Positions 31,824 through 42,459 of a DNA stretch of 64,000 bases are shown here, piece by piece. The notes beneath the pieces were generated by a model. That model was not told where the DNA came from. It saw only the letters and a program-made list of their open reading frames with translations, and searched no databases. The position numbers were made by a program, and so were the translations under genes. The DNA is from Microplitis mediator (lineage: Eukaryota; Arthropoda; Insecta; Hymenoptera; Braconidae). Where the stretch lies: assembly GCF_029852145.1 (NCBI RefSeq), contig NC_079976.1, positions 7,006,001 to 7,070,000 on the forward strand, written 5' to 3'. Positions within the stretch are counted from its first letter, which is position 1; every line of letters begins with the position of its first letter.

Positions 31824-34328
31824 ATGATATTATTATTTAATTTATTGTTGGTATTTTGTAGTATTTGCAGTATAAATGCTTATACTGTAACTGTAGATGC
31901 ACATGCAGAAGAATGTTTCTTTGAAAAAATTGACAAGGATACGAAAATGGGTTAGTTATTTTATTTATTTTTTTTTTCTCATTGTTAAGATTTTTACTTA
32001 TTTTGAATAGTTAATAATTATATTTATTTTATTCCTCGTAGGAGTGACATTTGAAGTCGCTGAAGGTGGGTTTTTAGATATAGACATTAAGATTTTTGGT
32101 CCAGATGGAAAAATTATTCATGAAGGCGAGCAAGAAGGAAGTGGCAAATATACATTTGCTGCTAACGTCGATGGACGATATACTTATTGCTTTAGTAATA
32201 AAAAGAGCACAATGACACCTAAAAATGTCATGTTCAATATCGATGTTCATCAACCCACTAAAAACAAAGATGAAAATGTTCCAACTGATGACGATTCTGT
32301 CAATCATCGTAAATTGGAGGACATGATTACTGACTTGGGCAATGGGTTACGTGATGTCCGAAATGAACAAGAGTACATGGCGGTATGTCTTGGTATTATT
32401 TTTAAAGTAGTTGTCGGGTGACGAGCATAGTGTCAGAAAATTTGAAAATTTTTATGATCCTGAAGATAGCAGACAATTAGTAATGTTCGGATTTTTTTTT
32501 TCACCACATCAACTACAAAAAAACGAAAACTAAAAATATGCACATGTAGAAAATTAAAAAAACTACAGATGCAATTTTTTCATATATTTTTTTTTTTTAT
32601 GGTTTATCGTCTAAAAAAAAAATCCAAAAATTATTAGACGTCTGCTAACTTCAGTATCAAATTTTTTATACTTATTAAGGGCATTGAGATACGATTGCCA
32701 TTAAAATTTGCACTCGATTGACCATCTCTAATTCGAGATATTTATAATCAAAGTTCGGATCGTTAACATTGCGAGCAATGAGGAGTATGCGTTTCAAGCC
32801 GCGTTCGTGATTCTGATAAAAATACTGACAGAAAATTAATGAATTTATCCTGAATTTAAAAAAAAAGTATTCACCACCTGATTCTTGAGATAGGGTAGAA
32901 ATACCGTTTTTTGACACTTTAAGGCCAGTTTTGGCCACTTAGAAATTTTAAATAAAGAATTTGTAAAATTCGCGATGACATAATCAATTTTTTAAATGTG
33001 TTCGAAGATACTTTTATCACACTATTACAATAGAATTTTTTAAAAGTACTTTTTCATTAACTGGGGTTCGCACTTTTTTCTCTATTACACTCAAGTCCAT
33101 GAACGGTACTATCTTTGTTGCACTTATACAGTAAATGGAAACTTTGGCCGAGTTTTTCTCTTAATCAAACGAATATTATGAAACTATTAAAGCGCACTTC
33201 GCTAGATTAGACAGTAATGCATCAAAGTGAGGTCTGTGTTTTGTATTGAGAGATTTTTTCTCTTAATAGCTCGACTGGTAGAGCACTCGGCGCGAAACCG
33301 ACACGGTCTGGGTTCGATTCCCAGTTCGGGCTATCTATATTTTTCTCAATTTATCTATAAATTGTTTTATTGAGAAGATTAATTGTAAGATTAGGTTCCA
33401 CTTTATTGGTGGAAAATAAAGCAGTGGCCGCAAATGGTACTTCTACCCCATAGCAACGCAAAGTTTAACAATAAATAAAAAAATATACATGTCGGTTAAT
33501 TGAACAGAAACAATCTGACAACACTGTACGCGAGTATGAATAGTAGTATTTGCGGTTTTTATACCAGACATGCATGCGTTAGAAAAGAAAATGGCTCAGA
33601 TGTAACTGAGTTAAATCTGAGATAATACTGAGTATAATCGAGATGTATGTGGTCATTATCTAGGATTGTATAATCTAAGATGTAACTGAGTTACATATGA
33701 GATGTAACTGAGTTAAATCCGAAATAGAACTGAGTATAATCCAGATGTAAGTGATTACTATCCGATTTTTTTTTTACCTCAGATGTAACTGAGTATAATC
33801 CAGGATAATAGTCAGTACCATCTTGTTCTTTCCGTGTACTTAGTACTCTATACAGTAAATGGTAGAGCATATCCCTGGTGGAAATTTTTCGGAATTTTCT
33901 CTGAAAAACTCAGTTCTAGACTTTTTCAGAGTTTTTCCAGAGAAAACTCCGAAAAATTTCCACCAGGGATGCGACGTTGTCAGATTATAATTTAAGAAAA
34001 TGTTAACAGTATTTGTGTATACATATATATGAGCAGTACTCACTGGTACAGTATCAAACAAAACCAATGTCTCGTTTTAATTGATAACTTTTTGACAATA
34101 TTGCAGCAGGGCAACTACCTTAAATAATGTATATAATTATCTTTAAAAAAATATATACAAATTTTCATATTATTACAGGTACGTGATCGTAATCATCGTG
34201 CTATCAATGAAAGCACTAATTTCCGAGTGGTATTGTGGTCGATTTTCGAAGCTACTGTATTAGCTGCCATGACTGTTGGTCAAATATTTTATCTCAAACG
34301 TTTCTTTGAAGTGAGAAGGGTTGTATAA
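31824..34328 (+). CDS. TMED2: p24 cargo receptor TMED2 / CHOp24
   Basis: Type I membrane protein of COPI/COPII vesicles that cycles between ER and Golgi and loads GPI-anchored and other cargo. Exons 31824-31950, 32042-32382 and 34179-34328; 618 nt, 205 aa, phases consistent. It has a signal peptide ([19 protein letters not shown]), then the GOLD domain starting [16 protein letters not shown]. The disulfide pair is the Cys in EECFFEK and the Cys in [28 protein letters not shown] and [14 protein letters not shown] are p24-beta signatures. A coiled region follows, then the transmembrane helix ([20 protein letters not shown]) and the cytosolic tail [10 protein letters not shown] with the FF sorting motif. 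The 1.8-kb intron 2 carries repeats and a tRNA-like fragment. Confidence 0.96.
32455..32659. mobile_element. Family P palindromic MITE in TMED2 intron 2
   Basis: Arms ATGATCCTGAAGATAGCAGA and GTCTGCTAACTTCAGTATCA, core CACATGTAGAAAATTAAAA. Confidence 0.75.
33260..33333 (+). pseudogene. tRNA-like sequence (pseudogene or SINE head)
   Basis: A-box-like TAGCTCGACTGGTAGAGC (a paired D arm) and a perfect B box GGTTCGATTCC in a paired T arm CTGGGTTCGATTCCCAG, spaced as in a tRNA. The 3' acceptor strand TTCGGGC has no partner; the 5' side reads CTCTTAA. The anticodon loop lacks the invariant T33. So it is not a functional tRNA gene. Confidence 0.6.
33597..33812. repeat. Degenerate minisatellite in TMED2 intron 2
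   Basis: Repeated GATGTAACTGAGTTAAATC and GAGTATAATCCAGATGTAA units, roughly 20-25 bp each, some diverged. Confidence 0.75.
33873..33968. mobile_element. Family C palindrome, second copy
   Basis: 96 bp. CCCTGGTGGAAATTTTTCGG at the left is answered by CCGAAAAATTTCCACCAGGG at the right. It lies in TMED2 intron 2. Confidence 0.8.
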
Positions 34329-34673
34329 TAAATATAAAAGAACAATTTGTATAAAAAACCAAATAATTGTTACAATAGCGCGATAAAATTTCAAACTTTT
34401 AATAAAATGATTTATAAATTTGTGAATATTAATGATTTCTCAATTTGATACTTTACTTTTATATTCTAATATTTATTACTTATATTTTTTCTTTTTTTAA
34501 TTTAATTATTAAAAGTGTATTATTATCAAAAATATATATTAAATTTATTTGTCCTCTGTTAGTTATAATTTTCGATTGGGTTTAATTTTTCAATTATAAT
34601 CTCAAACATTTTCGATGAGTTTATCATGTTTCAACCCATTAAATTTATTTGAAGATTAAAAAATTTGTTTATT
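34329..34673. other. Convergent 3' spacer TMED2/KPTN
   Basis: 3' flanks of the two convergent genes. AT-rich with several AATAAA-like signals on both strands. No gene. Confidence 0.6.
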
Positions 34674-37600
34674 TATTTATTTATTATCCGTCATTATTTG
34701 AGTACTAGATTTCATGAGTTTTTCGAATCGTTTTCTCCACAAGTCAGCCACTTCTTTTGGTTCATGCTAAAACATAATAGATAATTTTTTTTTCATGATA
34801 CAAGCATCGAAATTTGAAGTTTCAGTGTCTCTACAGCCCGTCGAAACAAACTAATTTCAAGCTGATGCTGCAAACAACTGCTGGCGAATTCGTAATTCAG
34901 AAATACCTTCATACAGCGGGCAGAAACATGCGTGTTTCTTTCCTTGGGAAGAAACACAATTGTTTCTGCCCGGTGTCAGTTATATTTAATGTTCATTTGC
35001 AGCCTTATTACTCTCATTTGTTTACTTGTCACTTCAGTTTACTCATTTCATTTTTTAAGTGACAGTTTTAATTAACCAAATAAAATTAATAAAAAATGAG
35101 TGAAAATAATATTTTTGTCTTATTTACTATTTAATAAGTGACTGTAAATCACATATTTCTCATTCTCTAACAGTTCTCCGCACCATCGGCTTGAAATTAA
35201 CTTGTTTCTTACTGGCTGCTGACACTGAATCTTAAAGCTCTGATGCAGGTAATCATGAAAAATATAGTGTGTGACTCAGGATAAAACGCGATTTCAGACT
35301 GCGGGTGATGTCAGCCTTCGTCTGCGGCTCGGGCAGCCAACCTCACCCTAGTCTGAAATCGTCTTGTTTCATCCTTTGTCACACAATATACTATTTCATG
35401 ATACCAGCATCGAAACTTGAAGTTTCAGTGTCTACAGTCAAGAAAAACAGGATAATTTCAGTCCAATGCCGCGAATGAATATTAACAAACTCGTATATTG
35501 TGAATGCTTCAGTCAGTGGGCAGAAACAAACTTGTTTCGTCCCTTGGGAACAAACAAATAAAGTTCCTGCCCGCTGACTGAAGGCCTTCGCAATTTAAAC
35601 TCTGATACTTGTCATTTGTTTAATAGTAATTTCAGACCATTAATTTTATTTACGTAAATGACAGTTCTGTGATCAAGTTTTATAAAAATTATTGTGAATA
35701 ATAAATAGCATTTATAATTTCTGCTTAATTATAAATTCAAATGACAATTTACGCTTACGCTAATAGTTGATGACACCATTGGTCTTAAATTAACTTGTTT
35801 CTAACTGGCTGCTGACACAGAAACTTTAAGTTCCAATGCAGGTAATCATGAAAAATATTGTGTGTAACTCAGGATAAAACACGATTTCAGACTGCGGGTG
35901 ATGTCAGCCAACTTCACCCTGGTCTGAAATCGTTTTGTTTCATCCCTTGTCACACAATATACTGTTTATTCTTTGTAAAAAAAGAGCAATAAATACCTGT
36001 AAGAAATATACTCCTCGTTGCGTCAACACAACTAATTCTTTAAGGCCATCCCCAGTTAAATCTAAATAACACATTGAGTGAACTGGTGAATCAAATTTTT
36101 TTCTATCCATTAGAATCCATTTACTTTTATCGTATATGTAGATCAATATTTCATGGCTATAAGTTCCTAATAATATTTCATTATTTCCATCCATATTGAT
36201 GTCAGCAACGCAAGATGATAAAATACAATCTGTATTATCTCCTGTTTGTAAAACTACTTCTTTTTTCATACCATACCGTAAAATATCTCTACAAAATAAT
36301 TACTTACATAATATTCAATAATCTTATCATTAAATTCATTTGATCTTGAAATTAACTTACGTAAATACTATCGATGGATCCAGTGCATTAACAATTAAAA
36401 TATTTAAATTTGGCTGAGTATTCACGTCATCTTCTGTACCAATGTCCATAAAATGAATATTTATTTATTAAAATAAATATTTAATACACATGGTAACATA
36501 ATTTAAATAAAAGCTATACCTTTAGTAAACATTTGACTGGATAAATTATTACGCTGAGAAAAAATTTGTATCCTCGATACAGGTCTATCGTAACGAAGCA
36601 TCCATTCTTTTAGTTTCTTTTTATTTTCTACATCAACTAAGGTGACTTTTACTAGACCACATTCACACGATACTGCAGTTAATCTCCTAAAATTAAAATT
36701 TTAATATAAATATTTATTTCTTACATTTAAAAACATCCATATCAAAAAAATCCACAGGGGAATCCAGTCTAGATTCCTATGTGGGTTCACACATGGCGTT
36801 TTCGGATGGATTCCTGTATGGTTTCCTATAGGAATATTAATCTGTTGTTTTATTTATACACGCGTATCAATATACGATAGACATGGAAATCCAGGTACCC
36901 CAGATTTTATAGAAATGATATAGAGGTACCGTCACTTATTATCCGAAGACAAAATATCCACGACAAAATATCTTATAATATAAATACTTTTCATATAAAT
37001 AGTAAGCTATCCTTTTATCAGAAATGTTTAATATATTTGCACATAAAATTTGAGTGTGTGATATTAAAAATAGATCAACACATATGCTTGAAATCGTAAT
37101 GTGCCCTTTTTTCACAAATTAATTATTTTTTCACTTAGAATATATTTTTCTGAATAAGATTTATCGACAGGATATTTTGTCACGAATTTTTGTCTCTTGA
37201 ATATTTAGTCCGGGGATATTTTGTCTATCGGATAATTTGTATTCGGATATTTTATCGCGGATATTTTGTCGGGGATATTTTATCCGCGAACTACAAGTCG
37301 TGCTACCGATATAGAAACCCAGATCCCTGCATGAATTTCTCACAAAGAAATCCATGTATCCAAGTTCCTACATGGGAATCCAGGTACCCATAGTTTCCTA
37401 TATAAATTTCCCATATGGGAATCCAGATACCTATGGTTTCTTATACAAATTCATACACTCCTATATTAATTCCTATGGATTCTTACATAAATCCATGCTT
37501 TTCTATATGGATTCCTATGGGTTCCCATGCAGCCCTACATGGATTTTTTTGATAGGGATGTCTTTGGCCTAACAATTTATGTTGATATAAAACCTTTTAT

Positions 37601-38434
37601 TATTATTGTAGTAATAAACATTAATCCACAAAACAATAGTTTGTAAATTAACTAATTCCGGAAAATATTTATCTAATGGAAATTCTGTATATCCATGATT
37701 CAATTTATCTTCACGAATCATATGCAACTGATTATCACTACCAGAAATCAGCCAGACAACCTGTTGAGTCGATTAATAAACAATAAGAAACATGACAAAA
37801 AACAGCGGGAGGTTTTGGAGTTGGCCCACAGAGTCAAGCGTTTTTCAGATTTTTAAAAACTAGTAAGCATAAAATTAAATAAATACAAGCCTCTTGACCA
37901 ATTTCTTCATCTTGTATAGTAGTATGATACAATAAATATGGCGTATAAGTCAATTCAACAGTAAGACAATTCTGAGCAATTGTTTCAATAGAAGTTTCGC
38001 TATTCTCCCCATCGCCGGTACTTTCAGAATAAATATTTAAATATCTTTCTATACTGCCTTCATTACTAGGTTTTATGATTGTTATTCCTATGACGAATTC
38101 TTCATCAGAATGATGCTTATTATAAGCGTCAACAGAAATTATTTCGGCACCACCTAGAAATTTTATATTCATTAAAATAAAAATATTTACGAGCCGCTAC
38201 ATTGCTTGTAAATTTGAAAATATGCAAACATTATTTACTTGGTATGTAAGTAAAAAGTAATTCTTTAACTAATGGTCGAAGAATTTTAGTGTTGTTCTGT
38301 TGATACCCGCAAGAAAATATTTTCCTTTTTAATGAAGCGACTAATATTTTATTTGTGCCATAAGGCGAACATAATTTTGACATTGAGTAAACGTTGCCTT
38401 GCGAAGTTAAAGGAAACCAATGGATATTTATCAT
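34674..38434 (-). CDS. KPTN: Kaptin, KICSTOR complex subunit
   Basis: Subunit of KICSTOR, which tethers GATOR1 to the lysosome and restrains mTORC1 when amino acids are scarce. Exons 38434-38239, 38153-37891, 37760-37594, 36686-36520, 36433-36361, 36288-35997 and 34766-34674; 1251 nt, 416 aa (human about 436), phases consistent. Recognisable blocks: QGNVYSMSKL near the start; RPLVKELLFTYIPSGAEIIS and VDAYNK; IAQNCLTVELTYTPYLLYH; VVWLISGSDNQLHMIRED and FPELVNLQTIVLWINV; RLTAVSCECG; and the FG-GAP-like pair SSCVADINMDGNNEILLGTY and MCYLDLTGDGLKELVVLTQRGV, followed by the family tail. The intron after 37891 starts GAG|GCTTGT, apparently a GC donor; this is the only placement that keeps the frame and the conserved EVVWLISG junction. 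The introns are loaded with repeats. Confidence 0.92.
34791..35962. repeat. Tandemly duplicated foldback block in KPTN intron 6
   Basis: Order A1 (34791-35260), B1 (35264-35391), A2 (35395-35852), B2 (35855-35962). Each A starts TTCATGATACMAGCATCGAA and ends with the complement (ATGCAGGTAATCATGAA). It holds an inner hairpin built on GGGCAGAAACA / TGTTTCTGCCC. Each B is a palindrome with GATTTCAGACTGCGGGTGA against TCACCCTRGTCTGAAATC. A1B1 and A2B2 are diverged repeats of one another. Confidence 0.75.
36941..37280. repeat. GACAAAATATC / GATATTTTGTC cluster in KPTN intron 3
   Basis: Three short units of (C/G)ACAAAATATC on the left and about six GATATTTTGTC units on the right, in opposite orientation, with intervening AT-rich DNA. 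Confidence 0.65.
37310..37556. repeat. Degenerate minisatellite in KPTN intron 3
   Basis: Diverged repeats around CATGGGAATCCAGGTACCCA and CTATGGATTCCTA. Similar words recur at 36760-36840 in the same intron. Confidence 0.65.
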
Positions 38435-38814
38435 TGTCCCCAACTTTTTTTCGATACTCTGTAACGTTAAAAATACTAATCATTGTTATTTTTATTACTT
38501 GTGCTGAAGTAATTGTTTGTATTTTAAATTATACTCATTTGATAAGTTTTTTATTGTTTTTTTTTTCTACAATAATATTGAATCTGCTTACTTGGATTTG
38601 TTCAGTCATAGTTAAAAAATTTCATTAACGTGTCAACGTTTATTTTAGTAGTAAAGCAACAAAATAATATGACCGACGGCATAATATTTTGTTTTCAAGT
38701 GAATAACAAACTCGTTTATTTTTTTTAATAATGGAAATGTGAGAAAAAAAAATAGCGATAACGATAAGTTGTTATGTCCTTAATGCATCAGGTGTCTCCA
38801 TCTGTTAATTAGAG

Positions 38815-39690
38815 TAAATTCCGAAATGCGCCGCGAGCAGCTGTAGCGTGCCGCTATTTTGTTTGATTTACGATTTTTAATTTTTCTTCCGTTTCTAATA
38901 AGTTATTTTTCGAATATTTAAATTTACCGCGCAAATAAAAAGAATAATTAATAAATTATTGATGAAAATAAAAAATTTCGAGTATACTTTGAGTCTAATT
39001 AATATTATTATTGACACAAATAAATTTTAATAAAATTAGTAAATTTCAATTTTGAAATTTCGCGCCAAGGTGGCGCTACTGCACGTTGCTGTGCGCAACG
39101 TTCAAATGTTTGCAAAAGTGGGGGTGAGAGAATGAATTGCAAACTCGATTGCTTTGTAGCAACTGACGGTCCACTAGCGGCAGTCAGTATCATCGACAAT
39201 GGCAGTAGTAGTCCAGATCCTTCTTTACGTTTAAATTGAAACACAGTATTGCAGTTAATTCGCGGAATTATCCATAAAATTTATTGCTCATAGTAAATGT
39301 TTAGTTAAAATGTGCAGTGTTTGTAAAATTTAAATTGTGCAAAGTGTATGTGGTGTAGTTAAGTGTTGAGTGTTCAGTGCTAGTGTAAAGTGTCGCGAAT
39401 TGCTGATGCAGATAACTTCCAAGTTCCTGAACAAAATCATCTGGCATCGTCTGGTGGGAAATAGCAGTTAAGTGACGTTTTTTAGCTGCAATGCACTTGG
39501 AGCAATTTAAATTAAATCTCCAAGTGTATTAGGACACCCTTCTGCATATTATTTCCCCACCAAGGTTTGTTCAAACACTCAAGTGTTTTTTTTTAATTTT
39601 TTAAATATTTTCTATCATATTCTGCCGCCCATTTGTTTTAGCATACGATTTTTAGTTTTCTCCAATTTCTAATAATTTATTCCATGATAA
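38815..39690. mobile_element. 1.1-kb element, copy B (inverted, 3' truncated)
   Basis: Begins AAATTCCGAAATGCGCCGCG, matching an end of copy A (30208-31320), and runs in the opposite orientation. The right TIR is not present: homology fades near 39690. Confidence 0.75.
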
Positions 39691-39740
39691 TTAAATATAG
39701 AATAATTATAGAGAAATACACTTCTGATAGTCCAGAATAT

Positions 39741-40100
39741 TCATGAGTCTGAATGTAGCAGACCCCTGATTAAAAGAAACGATTCGAAACGATTTGCAGT
39801 GTTAAACTCTCATAAGAAGGGCGATTCAAAAGTATTCAACGTATTCAAAAGCATTAAAAAGTATTAAAACTTTAATTTTTCTAATCGCTTCAAATCGTTT
39901 CTTTTAATAAGGGACATCAGACAAATTTGAAATTATGAATAAATAGAGCAAATAATTAATAAAATAAAATTTTAAAAATATGCGCATTTGAAAAATTATA
40001 CAATTAATAAGTACATTTTTTCTAATTATTATTTTTTAAATTATTTACTCGATTTATTTATAATTTAAAATTTGTCTGATGTCTGCTACATTCAGACATG
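39741..40100. mobile_element. Family T MITE interrupted by another palindrome
   Basis: T arms GTCTGAATGTAGCAGAC and GTCTGCTACATTCAGAC. A 150-bp palindrome (39764-39913; CCCTGATTAAAAGAAACGAT against CGTTTCTTTTAATAAGGG) splits the left arm of T. Confidence 0.75.
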
Positions 40101-41793
40101 AATATTTAACTGACAGATTATATCCGAGTGCAGGAAAATAGAATATGAATAATATAAGTAATAAGTAAAGTCGTAGAATGGATAAGTAAAGAACCTACAC
40201 ACAAAAAAAGGAATTCTTGGGTCAAGAAGAAAATCGTTTCCAAAAATAAATTCTTAAATTAAAATATCCTCTTTTCTTGTTTGAAAAAATTTTCTCTTGG
40301 TAAAAAAATTTTTTTTTTTTAATTAGAGTATATAAAGCTCTTCAATAAAGAAATTCAATTTTGATTTAAAAATATAAATTTTTGCTTTAAATGTTTTTAG
40401 TTTCTCCGAACAAGAAAACAACTTGGTTGGCTCAAGAAAATTTAGCTCTTGGTTTTAGAAGATACCAACTCATTCTAAAAACATCGTTCTCTCGAATGTA
40501 GTCGATATCGATTCATTTCGATACATCGAGTTTTTAAACGGAGGCACATTTAACTTACTCCAAGTAAAAATTAATTTATTTAAAGATTTGATAACATTTA
40601 GTTCAAAATAAATGTAGACTTTATCTGAAAACAATTAATTTTAGATTAAAAAAATAAAAAACTCATTTTAAAACTAAATTATACATTAACGTAAAATAAA
40701 AAATACTTTTATTTTAAAATACAATAATTCAGTTCAATTTTAAATTAATTGTTTTTATTAAAAATTCAATTTTCAGAGTATATACAATTAATCATCAAAA
40801 TATATTTTGATTCTTTATTACAATAAAAAATTTTTTTTTTGTTACAAAAATAAATGAAAGGTTAGGTTATTTATCCTGGCTCCATCGACAGCATCAACTG
40901 CATGATATATACCACACTAAAAAGGAAACAATTTTATATAAATTTAGGATCAGAAATGATAACAAACTTGAGTATCTGATATGATTAAAAACAGCATAAA
41001 TAATAATTAACTTACTTTTTTGTGATTGAAACGACACCATTTAACTTAACGTGAATCAGGAAAAACACCAGATATAATGACTAATAACTACAATAACTTA
41101 CATTTTTACCGAACACTTCAATTCAAAACAATTTATGTATATGAATTAGTTAATTGTATAATTAATAAACTAATACTATTAGAATATTGGTGTGTAATAT
41201 ACATATAATTGCACATATGCGGCGCCAGCGCTGAACAGACTCGTTTCATTTTTTTGGGATCTTCGGGCGTCTACGTGCATACACAAAGTAGTGTCCGAAG
41301 TAGAGAAGCTGCATAGACTCGAGTGCTCCTGTTATCCGAATGCTGCTATGGAAAAAAACCAAGAGCTTGATTTTCTTGACTTGAATTTTTTTTATTTTTG
41401 TTTCAAGCAATAGCCACTAGTTGGTTTAAGAAATCTGACTCCTTACGTAGAGAAGTTAAATTTCATAGAATAAAATATTCAATATACATGAATGAAGAAA
41501 TTCAAAATATTAATTCAAAAAACAATTTACTTTCTTTAAATATTTTTTCTTTTTGAACTAAAATCATATATTTTTAACTTAAAACTTTAACCCATTTGGG
41601 TCGAAAACATAACTTTTTGAATCAAAATAATCAAAATTAAGAGAAAATTTTCTTCAACCAAGATTTATTCCATTTTCCTAAATATTCTCTTGACTCAAGA
41701 TAATTCTCTTTGAACCAAGATAACCTTTCGATCAGTGTAGATGTGTCAACTTATATCTGGTACTTGTATTATTAGTAGAAAATATAAATGTAT

Positions 41794-41935
41794 AGGGTAA
41801 GAGCACCAGTACCCAGCCCCAAACCAGTAGCCAGCCACCTCATGTTAAATTATATCTATATAAATTATGAGCCAATGTTAAAGTATATGACCGGCTGGCT
41901 ACTGGTTAAAGGCTGGGTACTGGTGCTCTTACCCT
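41794..41935. repeat. 142-bp palindrome
   Basis: AGGGTAAGAGCACCAGTACC at the left is answered by GGTACTGGTGCTCTTACCCT at the right. Second-level arms are CCAGTAGCCAGCC / GGCTGGCTACTGG. Confidence 0.85.
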
Positions 41936-42219
41936 AATTACATATATTTGGTAAAGAATCTCTCAATTTCACACTTTTAAATACCCTCTATATGTCTAGT
42001 AATTCACTATAAATATTAAAACTCCAGGAAGTTATTTCTTTGTTATTTATTTATTTATTTGTTTTTACATCATAAAAAAATTATTCCAAATTAGACACTT
42101 GGCGGTTTTTAAATCTATTTATTTTTATTGTACTAACAATTTTATTTATATATTTTCTTCTTTACAATATAAAAAAAAAAAATTATATTCAATTTTATTG
42201 AACTAAAACAATTAATAAT

Positions 42220-42228
42220 AATTATAAA

Positions 42229-42271
<43 letters not shown>

Positions 42272-42300
42272 TAATAATAATATTAATAATAATATAAATC
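42220..42300. repeat. ATA-type microsatellite
   Basis: Long AATAATAAT run, slightly interrupted, 3' of vari. A similar short run lies at 42360-42380. Confidence 0.85.
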
Positions 42301-42459
42301 TTACGAGTAAATGGACGGCATTTTTAAATACATTTTCAATTTCTCGACTTAGATAAAAAAAAAATAATAATAATAATAATAAATCAACCAAATTAATTTA
42401 TTTCACTATTCATATAATTATTTACTGACGTATATATTTTAATTTATTATGTATAAAAA

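Larger units (their letters stand above)
38435..42459. other. Repeat-filled spacer KPTN to vari
   Basis: Contains copy B of the 1.1-kb element, a family T element with a nested palindrome, a diverged CAAGAAA-rich stretch 40200-41745, a 141-bp palindrome, and ATAATA microsatellite sequence near 42225-42300. I found no convincing coding exon in 4 kb. A weak two-exon candidate at 40900-41045 (-) was rejected. Confidence 0.5.

Noticed and set aside
33260..33333. Functional tRNA gene
   Set aside because: The acceptor stem cannot pair and T33 is missing; kept only as a tRNA-like pseudogene.
34814..35062. 82-codon ORF on the plus strand
   Set aside because: It lies inside the foldback repeat A1 in a KPTN intron; the second copy of the repeat does not keep the frame.
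40900..41046. Two-exon minus-strand mini-gene (ATG near 41044, acceptor near 40920)
   Set aside because: The splice sites look acceptable, but the joined frame ends after 15 codons and the alternative phases need unsupported exons.
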